NCBI RefSeq assembly: GCF_000744705.1
Contig: NZ_JQML01000001.1
Span: forward strand, 3,606,017-3,670,016
Origin: Streptacidiphilus albus JL83
GTDB lineage: Bacteria; Actinomycetota; Actinomycetes; Streptomycetales; Streptomycetaceae
Direction: 5' to 3'
Length of the DNA stretch: 64,000 bases
Below the pieces are notes generated by a model that was not told the origin of the DNA, searched no databases, and saw only the letters and a list, made by a program, of their open reading frames with translations. Numbering within the stretch: position 1 is the first letter of the stretch; the number at the start of each line of letters is the position of its first letter. The position numbers were made by a program, and so were the translations under genes. Positions 55,804 through 63,218 of the stretch are shown here, piece after piece.

Positions 55804-56693
55804 GGCGCCTGCCGGACCGCGCCCGCCCCGACCGGGACCGGCCGCGCCAGACCGCGGACACAGGCTGCCAGACAGGCGAGCTGACGGCCGGTCGAGTCGT
55901 CGAACGGCAGATGGAAGACCACCCGGTCGAGCCGGTGGGCGGCATAGCGCTCCAGGAGCGGTTCCACCAGCCGTGCGCCGACCTCCACCACCGACACCCG
56001 GCCGAGGCTGCGGACACCGATCGGCCGGTTCCGGTCCGCGGTACTGATCGCCAGGCTGAGCTGCATGGTCCTGGGCAGGTCCGCCACCGCCGGCGGAGTG
56101 TCCGGGCCGGGCCCGGCCGGCCGGTCGGGCCCGGCGCCGGGCACCATCAGGCCCTCCAGGTAGGGCGCCAGGGCGGAGAGCACCACCGGGTCCCCGCTCG
56201 CGAGCAGGATCGGCGGGGCCTGGAAGGTCGGCGGCTTCTCGAAGCGGACCGTGTCCGGCAGCAGCCGGCCCCCGTGCCGGAGCATGTCGTCCAGGGTGCG
56301 GACGGTGTCGAGCAGGTTCCGTCGACGGGCTTCGGCGTCCAGCCCGTAGAGGGCGTTGACATTGCTCCGGGAGCCCGCGCCGATGCCCAGGACCAGCCGG
56401 TTGCCGGAGAGCTGCTGGAGCATGACGACCGATCTGGCCATGCTCAGCGGGTGCCGGTAGCCGGCGCAGAGAATGGCCGTGCCGAACTCCTCGAACGGCA
56501 GGCCGGTGCCCATGGCGTGGGCGAGGTCGGCCACCGGGTCGCCGGCGACGGCACGGTCCGCGCCGTCGTTCTCGGTCAGGGTGACGTCCCTGGTCCACAC
56601 GCCGGTGAAGCCCAGCTCGGCGACCTCGTGCAGCCGGCCCAGGCCGTGCTGCCAGGGGGCGTCGTAGAGGGGCAGCAGAAGGCCGGTCCTCAT
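55800..56693 (-). CDS. LLM-class flavin-dependent oxidoreductase
   Basis: A 297-residue luciferase-like TIM-barrel protein (LLPLYDAPWQHGLGRLHEVA, FGTAILCAGYRHPLSMARS, LVLGIGAGSR). It would use FMNH2 or F420H2 for a monooxygenation or hydride transfer. Its ATG overlaps the ribD stop (ATGA), and its stop overlaps the next gene. The nearby FMN reductase-like gene could supply reduced flavin, making a two-component monooxygenase. Confidence 0.85.
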   Translation of the reverse strand: MRTGLLLPLYDAPWQHGLGRLHEVAELGFTGVWTRDVTLTENDGADRAVAGDPVADLAHAMGTGLPFEEFGTAILCAGYRHPLSMARSVVMLQQLSGNRLVLGIGAGSRSNVNALYGLDAEARRRNLLDTVRTLDDMLRHGGRLLPDTVRFEKPPTFQAPPILLASGDPVVLSALAPYLEGLMVPGAGPDRPAGPGPDTPPAVADLPRTMQLSLAISTADRNRPIGVRSLGRVSVVEVGARLVEPLLERYAAHRLDRVVFHLPFDDSTGRQLACLAACVRGLARPVPVGAGAVRQAP

Positions 56694-57868
56694 GCCGTCC
56701 ACCGCCCCGGGGCCGGAGCGGTGAGCGGGGCCGGAGCGGTGAGCGGGGCCGGAGCGGTGAGCGGGGCCGGAGCGGTGCCGGGCACCGCCGAGACCCTCAG
56801 GTCGGGACCGACCAGGGCGCACTCCCGGAACTCCCAGCGGAGCGCCTCGCCGATGGTGTCGGCCCCGATGTCCCCCACGGCGGCGGGACCCGCGCCCAGC
56901 AGGGCCGGGGCGATGTACCCGACCAGCTCGTCGACGCACCCGGCGGCCAGCAGCCCCGCGGCGGTCAGTGGCCCGCCCTCGACCAGGACCGAGCCGATCC
57001 CGAGGTCGAACAGGGCCGACAGCAGCGCCTCCGGCTCCACCCGGCCGTCCACCGCGTCGACGGTCAGCACCTCGGTGTCGGGCGCGTCCCGGAGGACCGG
57101 GGCGGCCGTCGCGCCGGCGACCGCCGGAACCACGACGACGGTGCGCACGCTGCCGTCCAGGACCCGGGCGCCGACAGGGAGGCCGTCCGTCCCCGACGCC
57201 ACGACCACCCTGGTGGGCGCGGCCCCGTCGACGCCGTGCCGCACCCCGAGCTGCGGATCGTCGGCGCGCACGGTTCCGGCCCCGACCAGGATGGCGTCGT
57301 GCCGCGACCGCAGCCGGTGCGCGTCGGTGCGGGCCGCCTCGGAGGTGATCCAGCGGGAGCTGCCGTCGCGGGCCGCGATCCGGCCGTCCAGCGTCGACCC
57401 GAACTTCCAACTGACCCACGGCCGCGACCTGGTGGCATTGGTGAGCCAGAAGCGGTTGGCCCAGCCCGCCTCCGCCGTCAGCAGACCGCCGGCGACGTCG
57501 ACCCCCGCCGCCGCCAGGGTGGCGGCGCCCCCCGCCGCCGCGGGGTTCGGGTCGGCGACGGCGTAGACCACGCGTCCGACACCGGCCGCGCGCAGCGCCT
57601 CCGCGCAGGGACCGGTCCGGCCGGTGTGGTTGCAGGGCTCCAGCGTGACCACCGCCGTGCCGCCCCGGGCCCGGCGACCGGCCTGCGCCAGCGCCGCGAC
57701 CTCGGCATGGGCCTCCCCGGCCCGCAGATGGAGCCCCTCACCGACGACCCGCTGCTCGCGGTCGAGGACCACGCAGCCCACCGTCGGATTGGCGCCGGTG
57801 AGCCCGAGCCGGCTCCCGGCCAGTTCGACGGCGCGGCACATGGCGTCGTGCTCAGCCTGGGTGAACAC
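56690..57868 (-). CDS. ribD: Bifunctional pyrimidine deaminase/reductase RibD
   Basis: A 392-residue protein with an N-terminal deaminase (zinc motifs HAEVAAL and PCNHTGRTGPCAEAL) and a C-terminal reductase (WVSWKFGSTLDGRIA, WITSEAARTDAHRLR, VEGGPLTAAGLL). It converts 2,5-diamino-6-ribosylamino-pyrimidinone phosphate, the GTP cyclohydrolase II product, to 5-amino-6-ribitylamino-uracil phosphate. The end is odd: an in-frame 18-base tandem repeat adds (APAPLT)n after the reductase domain. It starts at GTG 57868, just after the FMN reductase stop. Confidence 0.92.
   Translation of the reverse strand: MFTQAEHDAMCRAVELAGSRLGLTGANPTVGCVVLDREQRVVGEGLHLRAGEAHAEVAALAQAGRRARGGTAVVTLEPCNHTGRTGPCAEALRAAGVGRVVYAVADPNPAAAGGAATLAAAGVDVAGGLLTAEAGWANRFWLTNATRSRPWVSWKFGSTLDGRIAARDGSSRWITSEAARTDAHRLRSRHDAILVGAGTVRADDPQLGVRHGVDGAAPTRVVVASGTDGLPVGARVLDGSVRTVVVVPAVAGATAAPVLRDAPDTEVLTVDAVDGRVEPEALLSALFDLGIGSVLVEGGPLTAAGLLAAGCVDELVGYIAPALLGAGPAAVGDIGADTIGEALRWEFRECALVGPDLRVSAVPGTAPAPLTAPAPLTAPAPLTAPAPGRWTA
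56709..56777. repeat. 18-base tandem repeat in the 3' end of ribD
   Basis: About 3.8 copies of an 18-base unit (GGGGCCGGAGCGGTGAGC on the plus strand). In ribD it encodes Ala-Pro-Ala-Pro-Leu-Thr repeats close to the stop codon. The copies are identical, so the expansion looks recent. Confidence 0.9.
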
Positions 57869-57871
57869 CGG

Positions 57872-58411
57872 CTACACCCCCGCCGGAGCTCGGAAGAGCA
57901 CGGAGAGCCGCTGCAGTTCGGCCGCCATGGCCCGGCACCGTTCGCGCAGCTCGGCCGAGGCCGAGGCGGTCAGCGCGCCCTCCGGGACGAAGTCGTCCGG
58001 ACAACTGGCCGCCTGCGTCGGCACGATCCAGGCGCCGAGCGCCCGGGCGACCGTCCGCAGCTGCTCGCAGACGACGGTGCCGGTGCGCGGACCGCTGCCG
58101 TTGGCCGCGACCGCGACCGGCTTGTCGGCGAAGGCGTCGCCCGGCAACAGGTCCAGCAATCCCTTCAGCAGCGCCGAGTAGCCGCCGTGGTAGACCGGCG
58201 AGACCAGGACCACGGCATCGGCCGCCGCGACCCGCTCCCGCAGCTCCGCCGCGATCCCGGCGGGGGTGCGGCCGGACGGCGCACTCCACTCCCCGGCGTT
58301 GAGGATGTCCGACTCGACCCCCACCGACAGCAGTGCGTCCGCGATCGTCCGGGAGAGGGCCGCCGTATAGGAGTTCTCACGCGAACTACCCATGATTATC
58401 AGCGCTGTCAT
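57872..58411 (-). CDS. NADPH-dependent FMN reductase family protein
   Basis: A 179-residue flavodoxin-fold protein. LIIMGSSRENSYTAALSRTI is the phosphate-binding start and VLVSPVYHGGYSALLKGLLD the flavin-site loop of the NADPH-dependent FMN reductase family. It likely supplies FMNH2 to the LLM enzyme or reduces a pathway intermediate. It lies 28 bases after ribA and 3 bases before ribD. Confidence 0.87.
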   Translation of the reverse strand: MTALIIMGSSRENSYTAALSRTIADALLSVGVESDILNAGEWSAPSGRTPAGIAAELRERVAAADAVVLVSPVYHGGYSALLKGLLDLLPGDAFADKPVAVAANGSGPRTGTVVCEQLRTVARALGAWIVPTQAASCPDDFVPEGALTASASAELRERCRAMAAELQRLSVLFRAPAGV

Positions 58412-58439
58412 GCGATGCCCCCGAGGTGCTGCACGGTCC

Positions 58440-59093
58440 TCATCCCGCAGCCCCGACGGTGAGTTCGCCGAGTTCCAGGGTGTGCCGCGTGACCCGGGCC
58501 TTGGTCTCCAGGTAGAACCGGTTCTGCTCGGTGACGAAAACCCCGGTCGGCACGACGCTGACGACGTCGATTCCGTACTTCGCCAGCTGTGCGGCCTTCT
58601 CCGGATTGTTGGTCAGCAGCCGGACCGAGGTGAATCCGAGAAGGGTGAGCATCTCGGCCGCCACCCGGTAGTCCCGGGAGTCCGGATTCAGTTTCAGCTC
58701 CTCGTTCGCGGCATAGGTGTCGAATCCGCGGTCCTGCAGCACATAGGCGTCCAGCTTGTTGTAGAGGCCGATTCCCCGCCCCTCCTGGCGCAGGTAGAGC
58801 ATGCAGCCGCCCTCGGCGTCGATCTGCCGCACCGCCTCCTGGAGCTGGGGGCCGCAGTCGCACCGGGCGGAGCCCAGGACGTCACCGGTCAGGCACTCGG
58901 AATGGATCCGCACCAGCGGGACGCGCTCCGGGCTGAGGTTCCGCTCGCCGATGCTCACCGCGATGTGCTCACCCGGGTCGCTGAGCCCGTGGAAGGTGTG
59001 CAGCTTGGCGGCGACGCCGGCCCCGGAGTTGAGGTGGATCGGGATGGGCACGGTCGCGCGGATCCGTGCGGAAACGGTCTCGGTGTTCTGCAT
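58440..59093 (-). CDS. ribA: GTP cyclohydrolase II
   Basis: A 217-residue monofunctional enzyme. Zinc cysteines lie in HSECLTGD and ARCDCGPQ, and the catalytic region in LYLRQEGRGIGLYNKLDAY. The tyrosine equivalent to E. coli Tyr105 (DAYVLQD) is kept, so it should give the normal diaminopyrimidinone product rather than stopping at the formamido form, as an S. coelicolor paralog with Met does. No fused DHBP synthase (RibB) is present. ATG 59093 starts the family-like MQNTETVSARI. It leads the leftward operon. Confidence 0.94.
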   Translation of the reverse strand: MQNTETVSARIRATVPIPIHLNSGAGVAAKLHTFHGLSDPGEHIAVSIGERNLSPERVPLVRIHSECLTGDVLGSARCDCGPQLQEAVRQIDAEGGCMLYLRQEGRGIGLYNKLDAYVLQDRGFDTYAANEELKLNPDSRDYRVAAEMLTLLGFTSVRLLTNNPEKAAQLAKYGIDVVSVVPTGVFVTEQNRFYLETKARVTRHTLELGELTVGAAG

Positions 59094-59417
59094 CGGTACT
59101 CGTCCCTTCGTTCTTCGGCCGACTAGTCGCAGGAGTGGGCGGCATCGGGCGCCGCCACCGGAATTGCGGTTCTCCGAAAGAGGCTTCCGACACGGGCCAT
59201 GGCATGCTCCAAGGAATTGGCGGGCCGTACGACGGCGACCGCCGAAGTCCGGCCCGGTGCGCGAGTCGCATATTCTGCCGACGCCACAACTGTCCCCCGG
59301 TCGCGCGCACCGCCGCCACGGATCGCACTGGCCGGACCCGGCCCGGCCTGATCCGGTCAGCGGGGCGACGGACCTGAGCACCGGTCACGAATACGACGTT
59401 TCCTTTAGGGTGGCCGA
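59094..59417. promoter_or_regulatory. Divergent control region of the putative biosynthetic cluster
   Basis: About 324 bases between ribA (leftward) and the histidine phosphatase (rightward), with no gene. It contains CCAAGGAATTGG (59209-59220, CCAA-N4-TTGG dyad) and GCCATGGC nearby, possible regulator sites. TAGGGT ends 6 bases before the phosphatase ATG. Confidence 0.5.
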
Positions 59418-60062
59418 ATGACCCAGCAGAGAGAATCAGACCCGCAGACGACGCTGCTGCTGCTCCGGCACGGGGAGACCGTGCTGACGCCCGAGCGGCG
59501 GTTCTCCGGGAGCGGCGGCACCGACCCCGAACTCTCCGACACGGGAAGGTGGCAGGCGGCGCGCGCCGCCGACTCCTCGCTGCTGGCGGCGGCGTCCGTG
59601 GAGGTCGTCGTCTGCTCGCCGCTGCGGCGCTGCCGGCAGACGGCGGCGGCCGCGGCCCGGGTCCTCGGGCTGGACCTCGTGGTCGAGCCCGAGCTGCGCG
59701 AGGCCGACTTCGGCGACTGGGAGGGGCTCACCTACGCGGAGGTGCGCACCCGCTTCCCGTCCGACCTGGCGGCCTGGCAGGCGTCCGCCTCGGTACCGCC
59801 CACCGGCAGCAGCGAGAGCACGGCCGACGTGGCCGAACGGGCCGGACGGGCCAGGGACGGCCTGCTGTCCCGGTACCCGGGGAGCCGGGTGCTGGCGGTC
59901 ACCCATGTCACGCCGATCAAGGCCCTGGTCCAACTGGCGCTCGGCGCACCGGGAGAGGCGATCCACACGATGGACCTGTCCCCCGCCTCGTTCTCCGGCC
60001 TGGTGTACCAGGGGGCGACGCCGTCGCTCCGCCTCTACAACGACACGGCGCACCTGCGCTGA
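59418..60062 (+). CDS. Histidine phosphatase family protein
   Basis: A 214-residue protein with the phosphohistidine motif LLLRHGET near residue 17, SPLRRCRQTA, EADFGDWEGLTY and the second histidine in VTHVTPIKAL. This CobC/phosphoglycerate-mutase-like family removes phosphate from diverse small molecules. In this cluster it is a candidate for dephosphorylating the RibD product, a step that riboflavin pathways assign to general phosphatases. TAGGGT 6 bases before the ATG suggests a leaderless start. A hairpin follows. Confidence 0.9.
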   Translation: MTQQRESDPQTTLLLLRHGETVLTPERRFSGSGGTDPELSDTGRWQAARAADSSLLAAASVEVVVCSPLRRCRQTAAAAARVLGLDLVVEPELREADFGDWEGLTYAEVRTRFPSDLAAWQASASVPPTGSSESTADVAERAGRARDGLLSRYPGSRVLAVTHVTPIKALVQLALGAPGEAIHTMDLSPASFSGLVYQGATPSLRLYNDTAHLR

Positions 60063-60082
60063 CCGGTTCCCCGGCGGTCCGG

Positions 60083-60125
60083 GGCGGCTGGCCGGATCAG
60101 GCAGTTCCGGGTCCGGCCAGCCGCC
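60083..60125 (+). terminator. Hairpin after the histidine phosphatase gene
   Basis: A 14-bp perfect stem (60083-60096 with 60112-60125) with a 15-base loop, 20 bases after the stop. It suggests the methyltransferase gene downstream has its own promoter. Confidence 0.75.
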
Positions 60126-60227
60126 GTTGTGGCGGCCCCGGGCGGCCCCGGGCGATGGTTGACCCACCAGCGGAGCCGTTCGCTCGACCGGACTCGGGCA
60201 CCCGCTCCCGGACCGACGGAGGGAATC

Positions 60228-61343
60228 ATGGCCCACATCGTCTTCGCACACCAAGTCCCGGATGCTGCAGCTGAGTTCATCAGCGTGTTGGACCTGGCGG
60301 ACGAGGATGTCTCGGTCGTCCTCACCGGCCACGAGTGGCGGTCGATCGCTCTCCCCCACGCCGGTGCGAAGGAACGGCTGCACTTCCTGGCCGACGCCGC
60401 CGCCCGGCCCGCGACCGGGACCTGGCAGCCGGACCGCAGCGGGCCCGACGACAGCCACTGGGCCCACAGCCCCGCCGACTGGCGCCAGGAGCAGGCCCGT
60501 TCCGGCCTGGCCGCCGCCGCGGCCGTCGGCGCCGGCCGGATCAGGTACAGCCTCGGCCACGCGGGCCACTCCCAGTTCCTGGTGAGCGAGGCGAGGCCGC
60601 TCTCGGTGGAGCAGCTGCGGACCAAGATCGACGTACTGGCCGGCTTCGCCTCCGGGGCGCTGCCCGGGGCCGACGCCAAGCGGCAGTTCCTCTCCCAGGC
60701 CGCGCCCTCCTGCGAGAGCTTCCTCGCCCTCACCCGGCAGCAGGCCGAGCACCTCTACTACCTGATGTACAGCCCGGATCCGCTGGTGAAGGTGCCACGG
60801 GACCCCTGGGACTTCGACCGCTCCGCCTACGAGCAGGAGCGGCTGTCGGCCACCCGGGACTGGGTCAGGGCGGCCGTCCCCGGCCCGGCGGCGACCCTGG
60901 TGGAGGCCGGGGCCTGCGAGGGCTCGCTGACCGAACTGCTCTGTGACGCGGGCTTCCGGGTGACTGCCACCGAGCCGGCCCAGGACTTCCGGGAGCGGCT
61001 GGGCTCCAGGGTGGCCGGGCGCGCCGAGGTGACCGCGGCCACCGTCGAGGACCTCGCCGGCCCGGCGCCCGTCCCTGCGGACGCCTACCTCCTGGCCGAG
61101 GTGATGTACTACCTCGACGACCTCGCCGTGGTCGAGTCGCTGCCGACCGACCTGCTGCTGGTCACCGCCCCGCGCGAGCTCCTGGAGTCGGTGCTGCGCC
61201 CGTACTTCGAGGGCGCCGGGGCCGCCTGCTGGCGGGTCGAGTCCGAGCAGGAACTGCTGGGCGCACGCCTGGACTTCCTCGTGGACGGCCTGATGTACCA
61301 GCGCAAGCGCGGAAGCGTCGGCCTGACCTGCCGCCGCCGCTGA
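60228..61343 (+). CDS. NodS-like SAM-dependent methyltransferase with unknown N-terminal domain
   Basis: A 371-residue protein. The C-terminal half (about 195-371) follows NodS, the N-methyltransferase of rhizobial Nod factors: DPWDFDRSAYEQER, motif I EAGACEGSLTELL, an acidic residue in TATEPAQDF, and LAEVMYYLDD. The N-terminal 185 residues (MAHIVFAHQVPDAAAEF onward) match nothing I recognise. The predicted role is N-methylation of an amino sugar or other amine. ATG 60228 has GGAGGG 5 bases upstream. It is followed after 76 bases by the NodA-like gene. Confidence 0.82.
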   Translation: MAHIVFAHQVPDAAAEFISVLDLADEDVSVVLTGHEWRSIALPHAGAKERLHFLADAAARPATGTWQPDRSGPDDSHWAHSPADWRQEQARSGLAAAAAVGAGRIRYSLGHAGHSQFLVSEARPLSVEQLRTKIDVLAGFASGALPGADAKRQFLSQAAPSCESFLALTRQQAEHLYYLMYSPDPLVKVPRDPWDFDRSAYEQERLSATRDWVRAAVPGPAATLVEAGACEGSLTELLCDAGFRVTATEPAQDFRERLGSRVAGRAEVTAATVEDLAGPAPVPADAYLLAEVMYYLDDLAVVESLPTDLLLVTAPRELLESVLRPYFEGAGAACWRVESEQELLGARLDFLVDGLMYQRKRGSVGLTCRRR

Positions 61344-61419
61344 TCCTCCGCGGCAGCGCCCTTCAGCACTTCAGCCCTTCGCCCCTTCCTCCCGTTCGCT
61401 TCCCGTCCCAGGAGCCGCC

Positions 61420-62007
61420 ATGCCCGCCCCCGCCCCCGCACGCCCGGAACTCCAGCACATCAGCTGGGAGTCCACGCCGGAGAACGACATCTCACCGCTG
61501 GTGCACCAGCAGCTGAACACCCTGCTGCGCGCGGCGTTCCCCTACACCGTCGACCAGTTCCGGGACGGCCGGAGCTGGGCGGGCGCCCGGCCCGAACGCC
61601 GGGTGATCGGCTGGGCGGACGGACGGCCGGTGGCCCACACGGGCCTGCTGCGGCGGTTCCTCCGGGTCGGCGGCCAGGAGCAGCTCGTCGGCGAGGTCGG
61701 ACTGGTGGCGGTCCACCCCGACCTCCAGGGGATCGGCGCCGGACGGGCCCTGGCCGACCGGACCCGGCAGGCCCTGGCCTCGCTGGAGCTGCCCTTCGGC
61801 TATCTGAACTGCATGGACAGTGTGCTCGGCTACTACACCTCGGCGGGCTGGATCGAGGTCTCCGGCGCGGACACCCGGCACTACGAGCCGGACGACGAGC
61901 TCACCGCCGTGGTGACCACGGCCCGCCCGCTCATCCTGCCGGTCGCCGCGGACGCCGTTTCCTGGCCCGCCGGCCCGCGCATCGAACGCGACGGCACCGA
62001 ACTCTGA
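61420..62007 (+). CDS. NodA-like N-acyltransferase
   Basis: A 195-residue protein, the same length as rhizobial NodA. It carries RSWAGARPERRVIG (51-64), AHTGLLRRFLRVG (72-84), VGEVGLVAVHPDLQGIG (90-106) and the terminal SWPAGPRIERDGTEL, each close to NodA sequence as I remember it. NodA transfers a fatty acyl group to the free amine of a deacetylated chitooligosaccharide. The fold is GNAT-like, so an aminoglycoside N-acetyltransferase role is the alternative. GGAG lies 5 bases before the ATG. Neighbours encode NodS-like and deacetylase functions. Confidence 0.82.
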   Translation: MPAPAPARPELQHISWESTPENDISPLVHQQLNTLLRAAFPYTVDQFRDGRSWAGARPERRVIGWADGRPVAHTGLLRRFLRVGGQEQLVGEVGLVAVHPDLQGIGAGRALADRTRQALASLELPFGYLNCMDSVLGYYTSAGWIEVSGADTRHYEPDDELTAVVTTARPLILPVAADAVSWPAGPRIERDGTEL

Positions 62008-62021
62008 GAGGGGGCACCGCA

Positions 62022-63218
62022 GTGAGATCAGCAACCGTGGACGCCGTGTCCACCGGCGTCATCAGCGTCGCCGTCATGGCCCATCCGAGGCGGCTCGCCC
62101 AGGCCAGGGCCCTGGCCGCGGCCTTCCCGCAGTGGCCCGGCACGGTGGCGGTCGACCCGTTCCCGGAGGGGCCGCCGACCACGCTGCGGGCCGCCCGTGC
62201 CGCCTGGGCCGCCATGCCCCCGGACGCCACCCACCACCTGGTGCTCCAGGACGACGTCCGGCCGTGCCGCGACTTCACCGCCCGGCTGGCGTCGGCCGTG
62301 TCCGCCCACCCGGACAGTCCGCTCGCCCTGTACGCCAACTGGAACTCGTGGAACGGCGCAGCCACGCGCGCCGCCGCGCTGGCGGGCGCCTCCTGGGCCG
62401 TCGCCGTCACCGGCGAGTGGGTACCGGCCCTGGCGCTGCTGCTCCCCCGCGCGGACGTGCGGGCGCTGCTGGCCGCGGTCCCCGAGGACAGCGCGGAGCT
62501 GACCCCGGACGACGTCGTCCTCGAACGCGAACTGGCTGCCCGCGGCCGGCGGGTGCTGATCTCCGTACCGCACCTGGTGGAACACGTCGGCGACGAGAGC
62601 CTGATCGGCAACGACAGCTACGGCCCCCGGCACTCGGCCTGCTTCGCCGACGACCTGGCGCCCGGCCGTGGTCCCGGCCCCGGCCCGGAGGCGACCGCGA
62701 CCGGGCCCGCGCCGTACCGGGCGGACCCGCTGGTCCACGTCCTGCGCGGCCGGGGCCATGCGGTGCTCGCCCACCCGGACGGTCCGCGGCGCCTGTCCAG
62801 CCGCGGCTACCTGCGGGAGACCGGTCTGCTGGCGGACGCGGCGGCGGGCTGGGAGCACGCCCGGCGCGCTCCCGGCCTGCCCGGCGAGTCGCGCTGGCTG
62901 ACCGAGGAACTCTGGTACGCGGCCTACCTGATGGGCGTGCACGCGGCCCCCTCGGTCCCGGCCGGATCCCAGCAGGCCGTGCGGGCCTGCCTGCGCAGCC
63001 TGGTGCTCGGCGGCTCCAACAGCCTCGGCCGGGAGTACCGGTGGGCGCTGGAACAGGTCGGCCCGCTGACGGAGCTGGCCGCGTCGGCGGTCGAGGCCGG
63101 TCGGACCCGACGGCGCCGGCACGGGCCCCCGGCGGCGATCGGCCGGGACCGGCTGGCCGCACTGCCGCCGGCCTCGGAGATCTGGCAGGGCGTCCCCACC
63201 GAGCTGGAGGAATCATGA
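62022..63218 (+). CDS. Glycosyltransferase-like protein (GT-A type, intact acidic motif)
   Basis: A 398-residue protein. ISVAVMAHPRRLAQARAL opens the nucleotide-sugar-binding fold; HHLVLQDDVRPCRDF contains the acidic pair expected to bind metal and sugar nucleotide; SWAVAVTGEWVPALALLLP follows. An about 150-residue C-terminal helical region is shared with the paralog at 54688-55803. GTG 62022 is preceded by GAGGGGG, 14 bases after the nodA-like stop. Its stop overlaps the deacetylase start (ATGA). The substrate is unknown. Confidence 0.75.
   Translation: MRSATVDAVSTGVISVAVMAHPRRLAQARALAAAFPQWPGTVAVDPFPEGPPTTLRAARAAWAAMPPDATHHLVLQDDVRPCRDFTARLASAVSAHPDSPLALYANWNSWNGAATRAAALAGASWAVAVTGEWVPALALLLPRADVRALLAAVPEDSAELTPDDVVLERELAARGRRVLISVPHLVEHVGDESLIGNDSYGPRHSACFADDLAPGRGPGPGPEATATGPAPYRADPLVHVLRGRGHAVLAHPDGPRRLSSRGYLRETGLLADAAAGWEHARRAPGLPGESRWLTEELWYAAYLMGVHAAPSVPAGSQQAVRACLRSLVLGGSNSLGREYRWALEQVGPLTELAASAVEAGRTRRRRHGPPAAIGRDRLAALPPASEIWQGVPTELEES

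Noticed and set aside
54688..56598. A 636-codon frame extending the glycosyltransferase-like gene upstream
   Set aside because: The upstream part is the shadow of the LLM gene. A GTG at 55803 overlaps the LLM stop and starts the sequence shared with the paralog at 62022-63218.
56709..56777. 18-base repeats considered as binding-site iterons
   Set aside because: They are in frame inside ribD, encode a regular hexapeptide and are contiguous, so a coding repeat is the simpler explanation.
58440..59381. Longer 313-codon form of ribA
   Set aside because: The extra 96 residues have no similarity to GTP cyclohydrolase II and a shadow-frame composition; the ATG at 59093 begins a normal-length enzyme.
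61420..62007. Annotation as an aminoglycoside 2'-N-acetyltransferase
   Set aside because: The general GNAT layout is similar, but the RSWAGARPE segment, the AHxGLLRRF segment, the WPAG-x5-DG-x-EL ending and the total length fit NodA better. It is kept as the alternative.
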